A DNA stretch of 64,000 bases from a bacterium UBP11_UBA4055 (GCA_002382735.1 DFZN01000059.1:1-64000), one strand, 5' to 3'; shown: positions 9,671 to 19,546, counted from the first letter of the stretch. Numbers and translations: made by a program. Notes: generated by a model not told the origin, from the sequence alone.

Positions 9671-11221
9671 TTAATTCATGTACTTCTTGGTTATATCCTC
9701 TTTTGTCTCAGGAACGAAACATCTGAAATCGTAGAGGCTCAAAGCGTTATTTATGTTGAAATTTATCCTGATCCAGTTCTTTATGAGCATTTCATGCAGC
9801 AGTCTTTTTTCTGTCCTGTTCAAAAAATTATAAAGCTCCTCGTTCATCGAGATATCCACCACCGAGCTCTTTGTGTTGAACTTGTAGTTCTTGAGCCACC
9901 TGTCGAGCTGTACGGCAATACTTTCCTTTGACTTTACGATACCTTTTCCCGCGCAGGTGGGACAGTCCTCGTATATAGTCTGCGTGATGGACGGTTTGAG
10001 CCTCTGCCTCGTCATTTCGACAAGCCCGAACCTGCTGATCTTTTCTATGCTGATCTTTGCCTTATCGGTCTTTAGGAAGTTCTGGAATTCATTCAGCAGT
10101 CTGTCCCTGTGAGCCTGATCCGCCATATCCACGAAATCGATCACTATCAGGCCGCCCAGGTCCCTGAGCCTCAGCTGGCGGGCTACCTCTTTCGCCGCGG
10201 TCAGGTTGAGGTTGAGAATATTCTCTTCCTGGGATTTGTTCCGCATGAACCTCCTGCTGTTCACATCGATCGCCACAAGAGCTTCGGTGTGGTCTATTAC
10301 GATCGAACCGCCCGTTTTGAGGTAAACTTCCCTTGAAAGACTTATGTAATAATCTTTGTTGATATGGTAATATTTGTCGAAAACAGGTTCGCCGCCGTCG
10401 TGAAGGAGAATATTCTTTTCAAGTTCCGGAGCGTTGTTCTTCACATATTCCCTGATCTCCTCATAAAGCTCTTTTGAGTCTATCACCATCCTGGAAACAT
10501 CTTCGGTAAAAATGTCTCTTACAATGCTCGCCGCAAGGTCGTAGTCCTTGTACAGGAGTTTAGGTTTATCGGTCTTCTTATAATCTTTTACGATCTTTTT
10601 CCAGATGTTGAAAGTTGAAATTATGTCGTTCGTGAAAGACGATGATTCCTTGTTCTCCGCAGCCGTCCTTACAATCACGCCGAAATCTTCCGGAATAAGG
10701 TTCTTTACGAGCTTGTTGAGCCTTCTTCTCTCCGAATGATTAGTTATTTTTTTAGATATCTTGACCCCGTGATCGTTGGGTATCAGTACAATATATCTTC
10801 CGGGTATCGTAATGTCGGATGTGACCCTCGGACCTTTTGAGCCTATCGGTTCTTTTATTGCCTGAACAAGCACTTTGTTGCCTTTCTCGAGCCTTCTGTC
10901 CTCTTTTTCCCTTTCAGCCGGCAGGATATCTTCATCCATTGACCTGAATATATACTTCCCAGAAAGAACTTTTTTAGGCATCAGGTCCCTTCTGAACTCG
11001 TCAAGATGTGAAAAGCCGTTCTGTTCCTCGCCCATGTTTATGAAGACCGAATTCATTCCGGGCACCACATTCTCGATATAACCCGCATAAATGTTGCCTA
11101 TCTTCCTTTCGCTGTCGGGCCTCTCAATGAACATCTCGACCAGCCTTTCCTCTTCGACTATGGCGACTCTCGTTTCGTTCGTCGAAACATTGATAAATAT
11201 CTCTTTAAGACCATCTCTCAT
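9671..11221 (-). CDS. rng: Ribonuclease G (Rne/Rng family)
   Basis: Single-strand-specific endoribonuclease for rRNA maturation and mRNA turnover. The N-terminal domain has INVSTNETRVAIVE and an embedded S1 domain (IGNIYAGYIENVVPGM...VFINMG). The catalytic aspartates lie in VAIDVNSRRF and VIDFVDMAD, and the zinc-link cysteines are CPTC. The length of about 516 aa fits RNase G rather than RNase E, which has a long extra C-terminus. The start was set at the ATG at 11221, where TAATG couples it to the stop of the PTS IIB gene. An in-frame ATG at 11233 would overlap that gene further and cannot be excluded. Confidence 0.93.
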   Translation of the reverse strand: MRDGLKEIFINVSTNETRVAIVEEERLVEMFIERPDSERKIGNIYAGYIENVVPGMNSVFINMGEEQNGFSHLDEFRRDLMPKKVLSGKYIFRSMDEDILPAEREKEDRRLEKGNKVLVQAIKEPIGSKGPRVTSDITIPGRYIVLIPNDHGVKISKKITNHSERRRLNKLVKNLIPEDFGVIVRTAAENKESSSFTNDIISTFNIWKKIVKDYKKTDKPKLLYKDYDLAASIVRDIFTEDVSRMVIDSKELYEEIREYVKNNAPELEKNILLHDGGEPVFDKYYHINKDYYISLSREVYLKTGGSIVIDHTEALVAIDVNSRRFMRNKSQEENILNLNLTAAKEVARQLRLRDLGGLIVIDFVDMADQAHRDRLLNEFQNFLKTDKAKISIEKISRFGLVEMTRQRLKPSITQTIYEDCPTCAGKGIVKSKESIAVQLDRWLKNYKFNTKSSVVDISMNEELYNFLNRTEKRLLHEMLIKNWIRINFNINNALSLYDFRCFVPETKEDITKKYMN

Positions 11222-11697
11222 TAAAATTTCCATTTATTTAAAATATATTCCGCATCGTATTTTCTGTTCGCAGGAAGATCCTGGACGGTGACCTTTACTC
11301 CTCTTTTCATAAGTTCCTCAATCGCTTTAATGTCTTCTTCAAAAAGAAAAACATAGTGAATTATCTCTTTTCTGCCTTCCGAATCATGTATCCCCCCAAT
11401 ATTGAGCCCTGTAAATCCGAATCCCGAATCCAGAAGTCTGAGCGCATCCTGTATTGAACTTAACACGAGAATATAAGATGCTTTTTCTGCTTTGCCAAGA
11501 TAATTTTTTACTTCAGAGACCGGTATCACTGCCCCCTTCACACCGTCAGGTACACCGAGAAGATACAGTTCTGAAGTCCCGGGATCGGAAGCTATCTCGT
11601 CGTTGGCGATAATCATGTACTCTGGATTTATGCGCGTTCCCCAACCGACGGACACCTGACCGTGGATAAGCCTGTCATCTACTCTGATCAGGTTCAT
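11221..11697 (-). CDS. PTS mannose/sorbose-family IIB component (orphan)
   Basis: The protein starts MNLIRVDDRLIHGQV, the hallmark of mannose-family IIB; His12 is the expected phosphorylated residue. Its 158 residues are a full-length IIB domain. IIB normally passes phosphate from IIA to the incoming sugar through membrane IIC/IID. None of these partners, nor EI or HPr, is encoded near it, so it may have a regulatory role, as suggested for other solitary PTS proteins (inference). The gene starts 3 bases after elbB and overlaps rng, in one operon. Confidence 0.9.
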   Translation of the reverse strand: MNLIRVDDRLIHGQVSVGWGTRINPEYMIIANDEIASDPGTSELYLLGVPDGVKGAVIPVSEVKNYLGKAEKASYILVLSSIQDALRLLDSGFGFTGLNIGGIHDSEGRKEIIHYVFLFEEDIKAIEELMKRGVKVTVQDLPANRKYDAEYILNKWKF

Positions 11698-11699
11698 GC

Positions 11700-12362
11700 C
11701 TATATCTTCTCCGAAATGTATTTTACGAGTTTATCGATGCCGGTATAGACCTCATACAAAGACACATTGCCGTTCATGTACGCTGCAGCGGTCACGATGT
11801 TGTTCATCTCGTCCACGCAGATCTCGTCAGACGGCAGTGGGACAGGTACCGCGCCTATAGACTCCAGGTCGGCGGCGGCTTTTGCGGCAAATCCGGGAGT
11901 GACCCTTAATCCCGTCACATCGTCCTTTAACGCCATCGCCACCATTATCGGGGAAATGCAGATCGCGCCTATATATTTGTTCATCTCGTAAAATGACTGT
12001 ATGACCTCTCTGACGGGATCAATCACTATGCCGTCAATACCGTCCGCCGCATAGGTGAAAAGGTTCTTGGCGATGCCGTAACCGCCCGGGATGATCAGCG
12101 CGTCGAAATCGTTCGGGTCGAGCAGAGAAATATCCCTGATCTTACCCCTCGCTATCCTCGCCGCTTCTACGAGCAGATTCCTTTTCCCGTTCGAAGGCTC
12201 TTTTTTCAGATGGTCAATGACATCCTTCTGTTCTGCGTCAACTGAAAAACAGTCATAATCGATATTATATTTCGAAAGAGCAATGAGTGCCGAGACTGAT
12301 TCCTGTATCTCCGATCCGTCCGCCTGACCGCATCCCGCAAGAATGACCGCTGCTGTTTTCAT
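11700..12362 (-). CDS. elbB: ElbB/ES1-family DJ-1-like glyoxalase
   Basis: MKTAAVILAGCGQADGSEIQE and DALIIPGGYGIAKNL match the ES1/ElbB branch of the DJ-1/PfpI superfamily; the candidate nucleophile is the cysteine of GAICISP. E. coli ElbB shows glyoxalase activity and has been linked to isoprenoid synthesis (established, though its physiological role is vague). The start was set at 12362 because AAGGGG lies upstream and the family begins with MK..VVLSGCG; a frame extension to 12428 would add 22 unrelated residues. It is the first gene of the operon leading to IIB and rng. Confidence 0.88.
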   Translation of the reverse strand: MKTAAVILAGCGQADGSEIQESVSALIALSKYNIDYDCFSVDAEQKDVIDHLKKEPSNGKRNLLVEAARIARGKIRDISLLDPNDFDALIIPGGYGIAKNLFTYAADGIDGIVIDPVREVIQSFYEMNKYIGAICISPIMVAMALKDDVTGLRVTPGFAAKAAADLESIGAVPVPLPSDEICVDEMNNIVTAAAYMNGNVSLYEVYTGIDKLVKYISEKI

Positions 12363-12540
12363 AAGTATCCCCTTTTTTCGATGATAATCATCTTCAGGTA
12401 TAGTATCCGCATTAATATAAGTAATCAATTCCTTAAATACAATAGAACAATAGTATTTTCCCAGATAAAGTTTGTTTGCTTTTTATGAGATTTTATTGTT
12501 ATATTATCCCTCGATCTGGTAGAAGACAAGGTGAGTATCA

Positions 12541-13929
12541 TTGAACATTGAAATCAAACATATATCATCACTTAAAAAACTGATACGCTTTACATCTCCG
12601 AATCAGATGCTGATCTTCTACTACCTGCTTTCAATACTTACGGGCGCGTTCCTGCTTTCAACCAGATTGGCAAGCACTGCCGAACCGCTCAGTTTCATAG
12701 ACAGCCTGTTCACTGCGACTTCCGCTCAGTGCGTTACGGGACTGATCGTGGTTGATACGGGAACGAGATTTACACTTTTCGGACAGGTTGTGATCCTCGC
12801 ACTGATCCAAATCGGCGGACTCGGGATCATGACATTTTCTATTTACCTTTTCGTCTTTCTTAGGAGGAACATCAGTTTCAGAAGCAGAATGATTATTCAG
12901 GACACGCTGATGCACACTCCTGTCAGCGACTGGCAGAATCTGACCGGTAAAGTTATAAAAATGACGATGTTCTTTGAAGGGCTCGGAGCAATTCTGCTGA
13001 GTTTTTATTTCGTGCCGAGATTCGGTTTCTTAAAAGGAGTGTACCATTCTGTATTCCATTCAATATCGGCGTTCTGCAATGCGGGCTTCTCAACTTTTTC
13101 TGACAGCCTTATCAGCTTCAGGGGAAGTGTTTACCTTAATGCTGTTATCATGTTTCTGATTTTCTTTGGCGGCATCGGTTTTCTCGTTATAAACGAAATT
13201 CATGAATATTTTATTTCCAAAAGAAAAAAAATGTTCAGGATCAGTCTTCACACAAAGATAGTTCTTGTTACGACATTCACACTGATTATTACAGGTTTTA
13301 CGATATTTTGGGCACTGGAAGACGGAAATTCTATGGCCTTATTCAGCATTAAAGAAAAATTTCTGTCCAGTATTTTCCAGTCTGTAACTGCAAGAACGGC
13401 AGGATTTAATACCGTGGATATTTCAGGTCTCAGATCTTCTACCAACCTGATGATGATATTCTTAATGTTCATCGGAGGCTCACCGGGATCAGCTGCGGGA
13501 GGTATAAAAACTACCACTCTTGCGATCTTTTTCATTATAATCGGGAACGGTATCAAGGGAAGTGCTAATGCCAATATTTTTAACAGGACTCTCTCAAAAG
13601 AGATAATCATGAAAGCTTTTACTATTACGGCTTTGGCCTTTAGCTTTACTTTTATAGCAGTTTTCTTTCTTCTTATGGCTCAGTCTCCGATACTTGTTCA
13701 GGAAGGGAACAGGGAGTTTCTGAGTTATCTCTTTGAAGCAGTCTCTGCTATAGGCACGGTTGGCCTTTCCATGGGTGTAACATCCAGTCTTACATTTCTT
13801 GGCAAGATCATCATAGTACTGCTTATGTTCACTGGCAGGGTTGGAATACTTACACTGGCGTTTTCAGTAATAAAACGGGAAGAAAAAAATTCAACAAGAT
13901 ATGCTGAAGAAAATATTATGGTAGGATAA
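12541..13929 (+). CDS. TrkH/KtrB-family potassium uptake channel subunit (first copy)
   Basis: Membrane subunit of Trk/Ktr K+ uptake. Four pore-loop signatures are visible: QCVTGLIV, FCNAGFST, RTAGFNTV and GTVGLSMG, with the usual hydrophobic hairpins between them. The SPGSAAGGIKTTT segment between repeats 3 and 4 is the family's intramembrane gating loop. 462 aa, inner membrane. It starts with TTG, supported by AAGGTGAG 5 bases upstream; no in-frame ATG is placed better. It is followed after 11 bases by the TrkA-like gene and then a second TrkH. Confidence 0.93.
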   Translation: MNIEIKHISSLKKLIRFTSPNQMLIFYYLLSILTGAFLLSTRLASTAEPLSFIDSLFTATSAQCVTGLIVVDTGTRFTLFGQVVILALIQIGGLGIMTFSIYLFVFLRRNISFRSRMIIQDTLMHTPVSDWQNLTGKVIKMTMFFEGLGAILLSFYFVPRFGFLKGVYHSVFHSISAFCNAGFSTFSDSLISFRGSVYLNAVIMFLIFFGGIGFLVINEIHEYFISKRKKMFRISLHTKIVLVTTFTLIITGFTIFWALEDGNSMALFSIKEKFLSSIFQSVTARTAGFNTVDISGLRSSTNLMMIFLMFIGGSPGSAAGGIKTTTLAIFFIIIGNGIKGSANANIFNRTLSKEIIMKAFTITALAFSFTFIAVFFLLMAQSPILVQEGNREFLSYLFEAVSAIGTVGLSMGVTSSLTFLGKIIIVLLMFTGRVGILTLAFSVIKREEKNSTRYAEENIMVG

Positions 13930-13940
13930 AGGAGTCAACT

Positions 13941-14603
13941 ATGAACAGTTCAAAGAAATTCTGTGTGATAGGCCTTGGAAAATTCGGCCACCACCTGGCT
14001 GTCAACCTTTATGAGAACGGTAACGATGTGATCGCAATCGACTGGGATAAAGATAAAGTACAGAAAATCGCTGATGAATGTACAATACCAATTGTCGGTG
14101 ATGCGAGCGACAAACAGTTTTTGCTTAACAACGGTATTCAGGAAGCCGATGCGGTCTTCGTTTCCGCCGGCGAGAACAGTGATATGACAACTCTTATCAC
14201 ACTTCTCCTCAAAGAAATCGGAGTAAAGAGGATATTTGCAAAAACGAACAGCGAAGAACACAAAAGAATACTGGAAAAAGTCGGAGCTACCGATATAGTA
14301 TTTCCCGAAAAGGATATCGCTGTTAAACTTTCGGTATCGCTGTCACATGAGAACATTGTAGAATATATTCCTCTGACAAAAGAATTCTCAATATCGGAAG
14401 TTGTAGCCCAGTACAGTATAATCGGTAAAAATCTGATGGAGCTTGACCTGAGAAAGAAATTCCATATCAACATCGTTGCTGTCAAAAATACAGAGAAGGA
14501 AAAATTCAGCATCACAGTTGACCCGAACTACAGGATCAAGAGGAACGATGTGCTTATCGTGGTAGGTAAAAATGAGGATATCGAGAAGTTATCGTCAATC
14601 TAA
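13941..14603 (+). CDS. TrkA/KtrA-family potassium channel regulatory subunit
   Basis: Cytosolic gating ring subunit. An N-terminal RCK Rossmann domain (GLGKFGHHLAV nucleotide motif, acidic IDWD after beta-2) covers about residues 1-135. A C-terminal RCK_C domain follows (about 140-220, ending NDVLIVVGKNEDIEKL). This single-RCK form of 220 aa is the KtrA type, which assembles as an octamer and responds to ATP/ADP or NAD(H) (established for the family). AAGGAG precedes the ATG. It lies between two TrkH genes and could serve both. Confidence 0.93.
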   Translation: MNSSKKFCVIGLGKFGHHLAVNLYENGNDVIAIDWDKDKVQKIADECTIPIVGDASDKQFLLNNGIQEADAVFVSAGENSDMTTLITLLLKEIGVKRIFAKTNSEEHKRILEKVGATDIVFPEKDIAVKLSVSLSHENIVEYIPLTKEFSISEVVAQYSIIGKNLMELDLRKKFHINIVAVKNTEKEKFSITVDPNYRIKRNDVLIVVGKNEDIEKLSSI

Positions 14604-14633
14604 CCGAGAAAATTAATTTCACCGGGATAGTTT

Positions 14634-15959
14634 ATGGAATCATATAAGAATAATATCAATACCTATAATTACTTCTTACAACCTATCCAGCTTCTGCTGC
14701 TGGGTTATCTGCTGGTAGTTCTTTTCGGAACACTTTTTCTTGCATTACCTATCTGCCAAATTAACGATATCAGTTTCCTTGACAATCTTTTTACTTCCAC
14801 TTCCGCAGTATCGACAACAGGACTCGTTACAAAGAGCGTTGCTGATGACTACACCTTTATCGGCAGGCTGGCAATAATAATTATGATCCAGATCGGTGGA
14901 ATCGGATATATGTCTATTGCGTCTTTTGTAGTACTTGGACAGGGCAAAAAACTGAACAGTTCCAAAGAGGAGCTGCTAAGAAACGATTTCAGTCTCCCTA
15001 ATGATTTTAGTATCGAGTCATTTATAAAAAATGTTGTCATATTCTCACTTATAATTGAGACCGCCGGTGCAATGGCATTGTTGCCCTCTTTTAGTCATCT
15101 CGGATTCTGGAACGGGCTGTGGCACTCTTTTTTCCATTCAGTTTCAGCTTTCTGTACCGCAGGATTCGGTCTTTTCAACAACAGTTTTGAAAATTTCAGA
15201 GACGATTTTTCCCTAAACCTTGTTATATCAATATTGAGTTATCTTGGCGCAATAGGTTTTATTGTTTTTACAGATATCTGGGATTTTTTTAGAAGAAAAA
15301 AAGACAGAATAACCTATACTACGGAAATAATACTCAAATTCACATTCTTTCTGAGTATATTCGGAACTGTTTTAATATTTCTGACAGAGCCTTCAGTTGT
15401 TGGACTCCCCGCAGAAAAAAGACTTCTCTCATCATTTTTCCAGTCAATGACCGCAATGACCACTGTGGGATTTAATACTATTCCGGTAGGTTCACTTTCT
15501 TCGAGCGCAATATTTCTGGTAATCCTATTAATGATCGTCGGAGCTTCACCATCGGGTACAGGCGGAGGTATAAAAAGCACTACGGTTACAGCAGTTTACG
15601 CACAAATGTCAAGCGTATTAAAAGGCGGAACCAAAGTCATTTTCAACGGCAGGATCATCCCTAATCACAGACTGGTTACAGCCTCGGCGAACTTCACATT
15701 CTACATAATTTTTCTCTGCGGGGGTATCTACATTCTTCTGCTGACCGAGCAAATGCCTTTTTATCGTGTGTTTTTTGAAGCAGCGTCTGCTTTAGGAACT
15801 GTAGGATTGAGTACTGGAATAACAGGTATCCTCTCTCCTCTCGGAAAAATTACTGTCATATTCTTAATGTTCGCAGGCCGTGTCGGTCCCCTTTCTGTCG
15901 GTACGGCTCTATTTTCGGCAAAAATCAAAGAGGTTGAAGAAGATGATCTCGCGATCTAA
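14634..15959 (+). CDS. TrkH/KtrB-family potassium uptake channel subunit (second copy)
   Basis: Paralog of the gene at 12541, 441 aa, with pore loops VSTTGLVT, FCTAGFGL, TTVGFNTI and GTVGLSTG and the gating loop SPSGTGGGIKSTT. It is clearly diverged from the first copy, so the duplication is not recent. GGGA lies 6 bases before the ATG. The last 4 bases overlap the stop of the convergent permease gene. Two channels with one regulator suggests different affinity or Na+ dependence (inference). Confidence 0.93.
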   Translation: MESYKNNINTYNYFLQPIQLLLLGYLLVVLFGTLFLALPICQINDISFLDNLFTSTSAVSTTGLVTKSVADDYTFIGRLAIIIMIQIGGIGYMSIASFVVLGQGKKLNSSKEELLRNDFSLPNDFSIESFIKNVVIFSLIIETAGAMALLPSFSHLGFWNGLWHSFFHSVSAFCTAGFGLFNNSFENFRDDFSLNLVISILSYLGAIGFIVFTDIWDFFRRKKDRITYTTEIILKFTFFLSIFGTVLIFLTEPSVVGLPAEKRLLSSFFQSMTAMTTVGFNTIPVGSLSSSAIFLVILLMIVGASPSGTGGGIKSTTVTAVYAQMSSVLKGGTKVIFNGRIIPNHRLVTASANFTFYIIFLCGGIYILLLTEQMPFYRVFFEAASALGTVGLSTGITGILSPLGKITVIFLMFAGRVGPLSVGTALFSAKIKEVEEDDLAI

Positions 15960-18184
15960 CTGAGCTCTTTTTTTATATTATTCATTATTGATCTTATTCT
16001 TTTGCCGTGAGCCAAGGCTCTATGTCCTTTTATTATCAGTCCGTTACAGCTTATACCGTCAATAATGGCATCAGTGATCGAGCCTGTAAAAAAATTCTTT
16101 ATACCCCATTCTCCGCTTGCTCCGAGAATTACAAGGTCGTAATCTTTTGATTCTTTGATCACTGCTGACACTATCGATCTGCTCTTTGATATTTTTGCCT
16201 GCCCGTTAATGCTGAGCTCTTCCATACCGCTCTCAAGCACAGCCTGCATTTCATTGACCTCGTCTTCAGTAGCGTCAGTATCGGCTATTCTTAAAAATGT
16301 TACTTCAACTTGAGTGTCTGCCGTGATACGCTTTATGATTTCGATCGTTAGCTGCGAATGATATCCTCCGCCGTAAGGGTAAAGTATCCGCTTTATTTCT
16401 GATTCATGCCTCAATTTTAATATCGCAACATTTTTCGGAATTATCTCAAGTGCTTTGTAGGCTATACCGCCGAGCATTTTCTTTGAAAGCTGGGACCTGT
16501 TCCAGCCGAGAATAACAAGATCGGCGTCAACTTCATCCGCGGCAGTTTTTATGGCATGAGCAATATCTCTTGACACAACGGCGATCGGTTCCACGAGACA
16601 TTCACAGTATTTATTATACTTTTTTATTTCATCAATTACTTCTTCGTATTTAGTCATTTCCGATTTCGACTGGGCATACTGCGTGTTCAAAGGAATTATA
16701 TCAGGCAGGTTCACCACATGGAGAGGTATCAGTTTACCTTTCTTCGAAACGGCGATCTTTCCACCCAGCTCCAGCAGGAATTTTGTTGTTGACGGACGGG
16801 CTATGGGAACAAGGACATTATATGTTTCTTCATTTTCTTCTGACTTCTCTCTGAACTGAAAATCCGGAATTATCTGTGTCGTCATTCCCTGTGGAGCTTT
16901 TTTCAAGACCGGCAGCACGAACAAATAATAAGCGATTCCGCAAACAATAAAGATCAGAGCAGCTATGAGAGCGGATAAATTAGTCCTTAAAAGGAGACCG
17001 ACGAGGAAAATATTTATTATTATTCCAAGAATAGGCGTTACCGGATAGAATGGTGCTCTGAATGCCCGTTTTTTATCAGGCATTTTTTTTCTGAATATTA
17101 TCAGTGCTACATTGACCAGACTGTATCCGGTTAGAGCAAAGATGCTTGTTACGGTGGAAATGTTCTCGAGATTTTTTAAGGCTGCCGATACTGTCACTAT
17201 CCCTGCTACCGAAAGTATTGAAAATACAGGAGTCTTTGTTTTTTTGTTAATATTCTTGAATACCGAAGGAAGTTTTCTGTCTCTCGCCATCGCGAAAGAT
17301 GTTCTCGAACCGGCCATCATCGCAGTATTGATAGACGATACCGTTGCAAGTATTCCCGCCGCGGCAAAAATATATCCGCCGGCTCTTCCCGCCATTTTAA
17401 TTGAAGTGTCGATAAGCGGAATATTTGTAACAGCAGGTACCAGTTCCTGCCAGTTCATAACTGAAGCCCCGATAAAAAATACGGCTGTCTTTATGACTAT
17501 AACCAGTATCAGGGAAAACATTATTGCCCGGGGAATAGTTTTTTCAGGATCGATCACTTCTTCACTCGCTGTTGTTATAAGCCCGTAGCCGATATAAGTC
17601 ATATACAAAAAGCCCATCGCGCCAAGCATTCCTGACATTTCGTGCGTAAAGAAAGGCCTCTGATTTGAAAGATCCGAATGAAAAATGCCAATGATAATAT
17701 ATGCGGTGAGGATAAGAAGAAGTACCGTCGTGATGATGTTCTGAAGATTGCCCGAATGCTTCATCCCCCTGATGTTCGTGTAAGTAATATATACTATCAA
17801 CCCATAAGCTCCAATTGTCTGAGGGATGAATGGTATTATATAATTCAGGAATGTTCCGAAACCAAGAGCGAAAAGTCCGCATGACATCGAATAGCCGATC
17901 CAGAAACCCCATCCTGTCACGAAAGCGAGGATTCCGCCTCCCGTGGCCTCTCTCACATAAGCATAACCTCCACCGGCAGTAGGAATGATCGTAACAAGTT
18001 CGGCGAACGAAAAAGCAGTTAGCATAGCAGCGATACCTGCCAGAAAAATGCCAAGCGAAGAGCTCGGACCGGCCGCTTCAAAACTCGTCCCCGCAAGAAC
18101 AAATATGGCTGACCCGATCATTGTTCCGGCACTAATATTCACTGCCGAGAAAAAACCCAGTGTCCTGTCGAGTTTCTGCCTCAA
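15956..18184 (-). CDS. APC-superfamily permease fused to two universal stress protein domains
   Basis: Residues ~1-430 form a 12-segment amino acid-polyamine-cation transporter (GTMIGSAIFVLAG at TM1, SEEVIDPEKTIPRA after TM6). The remaining ~300 residues hold two UspA domains. The first ends DLVILGWNRSQLSKKMLGG. The second ends DYDLVILGASGEWGIKNFF...GSITDAI, close to the ATP-binding GxxG(9x)GS pattern. Such fusions are known in transporters where the Usp part is thought to sense nucleotides (family knowledge); the substrate is not evident. 742 aa. It follows rarA by 30 bases and converges with trkH. Confidence 0.9.
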   Translation of the reverse strand: MRQKLDRTLGFFSAVNISAGTMIGSAIFVLAGTSFEAAGPSSSLGIFLAGIAAMLTAFSFAELVTIIPTAGGGYAYVREATGGGILAFVTGWGFWIGYSMSCGLFALGFGTFLNYIIPFIPQTIGAYGLIVYITYTNIRGMKHSGNLQNIITTVLLLILTAYIIIGIFHSDLSNQRPFFTHEMSGMLGAMGFLYMTYIGYGLITTASEEVIDPEKTIPRAIMFSLILVIVIKTAVFFIGASVMNWQELVPAVTNIPLIDTSIKMAGRAGGYIFAAAGILATVSSINTAMMAGSRTSFAMARDRKLPSVFKNINKKTKTPVFSILSVAGIVTVSAALKNLENISTVTSIFALTGYSLVNVALIIFRKKMPDKKRAFRAPFYPVTPILGIIINIFLVGLLLRTNLSALIAALIFIVCGIAYYLFVLPVLKKAPQGMTTQIIPDFQFREKSEENEETYNVLVPIARPSTTKFLLELGGKIAVSKKGKLIPLHVVNLPDIIPLNTQYAQSKSEMTKYEEVIDEIKKYNKYCECLVEPIAVVSRDIAHAIKTAADEVDADLVILGWNRSQLSKKMLGGIAYKALEIIPKNVAILKLRHESEIKRILYPYGGGYHSQLTIEIIKRITADTQVEVTFLRIADTDATEDEVNEMQAVLESGMEELSINGQAKISKSRSIVSAVIKESKDYDLVILGASGEWGIKNFFTGSITDAIIDGISCNGLIIKGHRALAHGKRIRSIMNNIKKELS

Positions 18185-18214
18185 TTATATATCCTGAATT
18201 TCATAAATTAAATC

Positions 18215-19546
18215 TCAATATTTCTTTTTACCCTTCCATTTTATAGCCAGCCTGTCCTTTATCTGCTTCTCGAGACCCTCCTCCGTGGGAAAATAAAACT
18301 GTCTGCCTTTGAGTGACTCCGGAAGATAGTCCTCAGCTACGAAATGCCCCTCAAAATCGTGCGGATATTTATATTCTTTTCCGAATCCGAACTCCTTCAT
18401 CATCTTTGTTGGCGCGTTACGGAGATGGAGAGGGACTTCGGCCGTATCGCCGTCTTTTTCCACTGCCTCGAAGGCTTTGTTCAGTGCCATGTACGAGGCG
18501 TTGGACTTAGGCTGAGAGGCGAGATAGGTGGTAGCCTGAGCGAGGATGATCCTGGCTTCAGGCATGCCGATAACATGGACGGCATCGAAGCAGGCCTGCG
18601 CAATGACGAGCCCGTTGGGCGAGGCGTTGCCGACATCTTCGGATGCGAAGACGATGAGGCGGCGAGCTATGAATTCCGGCTTCTCGCCGGCGTCGAGCAT
18701 CCGCGCGAGGTAATACACGGCGGCGTCGGGGTCGGAGCCCCTGAGGCTCTTGATGAAAGCGCTGATTATGTCGTAATGGTAGTCGCCCGATTTGTCATAT
18801 TTCTTTCTGCTGTCAGACAGCGCTTTCTTCAGCTCGGCCTGTCCGATCAGAACATCCTTTTCCTGTCCGGACAGTTCGACCGCAAGCTCAAGCGTGTTGA
18901 GCATCTTGCGGGCGTCCCCGCCGCCGGACTCGACGAGAATCTTTCTTGCGTCATCCGCGATGACGACTCCTGCGGCTGATAGTATTGGGTCTGAATTGAG
19001 CGCTTTGTCGAGAATTTTATCCAGCGCTTCCTCGCTGAGAAGATTGAGCTTGAGAACCTTGCTTCTCGACAGGAGCGCTGAATTCACCTCGAACGACGGG
19101 TTCTCCGTCGTCGCGCCTATCAGCCGGATTATCCCCTTCTCGACCGAGTCGAGAAGCGCGTCCTGCTGACCTTTGTTGTACCTGTGGATCTCATCGATGA
19201 ACAGCACAGACCCGTGACCTTTGCGGGCAGCCGCGGCCGACTTCGCTATGATCTCGCGGAGATCCTTCACTCCCGAACTAACCGCGCTTATCTGGTAGAA
19301 CGCAGAACCCGTCTCGGCCGCTATTATCTTAGCGAGAGTCGTTTTTCCGCTGCCCGGAGGACCCCACAGAATAATTGAATAGACTGTTTTATTTTTGATC
19401 ATCCCGTCAATTATTCTGCCTTCGCCCGTCAGGTGCTCCTGCCCGACCACATCCGAGATGTGCTTTGCCCTGATCCGCTCTGCGAGCGGCACGAGTTCCG
19501 GCGCTATGTCTTTCTTATTTTCTGTATTCTCGAAAAGTTCATCCAT
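18215..19546 (-). CDS. rarA: Replication-associated recombination protein A (AAA+ ATPase)
   Basis: RarA/MgsA acts at stalled replication forks. Walker A GPPGSGKT at residues 62-69, Walker B LFIDEIHR, sensor-1 GATTENPSF, and the C-terminal tetramerisation region with YYLARMLDAGE, ASEDVGNA and HLRNAPTKMMKEFG are all present. 443 aa is the normal length. Upstream is the groEL terminator region; downstream the APC-Usp gene is 30 bases away on the same strand. The central part of this gene is richer in G+C than its surroundings. Confidence 0.95.
   Translation of the reverse strand: MDELFENTENKKDIAPELVPLAERIRAKHISDVVGQEHLTGEGRIIDGMIKNKTVYSIILWGPPGSGKTTLAKIIAAETGSAFYQISAVSSGVKDLREIIAKSAAAARKGHGSVLFIDEIHRYNKGQQDALLDSVEKGIIRLIGATTENPSFEVNSALLSRSKVLKLNLLSEEALDKILDKALNSDPILSAAGVVIADDARKILVESGGGDARKMLNTLELAVELSGQEKDVLIGQAELKKALSDSRKKYDKSGDYHYDIISAFIKSLRGSDPDAAVYYLARMLDAGEKPEFIARRLIVFASEDVGNASPNGLVIAQACFDAVHVIGMPEARIILAQATTYLASQPKSNASYMALNKAFEAVEKDGDTAEVPLHLRNAPTKMMKEFGFGKEYKYPHDFEGHFVAEDYLPESLKGRQFYFPTEEGLEKQIKDRLAIKWKGKKKY

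Noticed and set aside
18344..18979. 211-codon open frame opposite rarA
   Set aside because: It is a shadow of the well-conserved rarA frame in G+C-richer sequence, with no ribosome site or recognisable motif.
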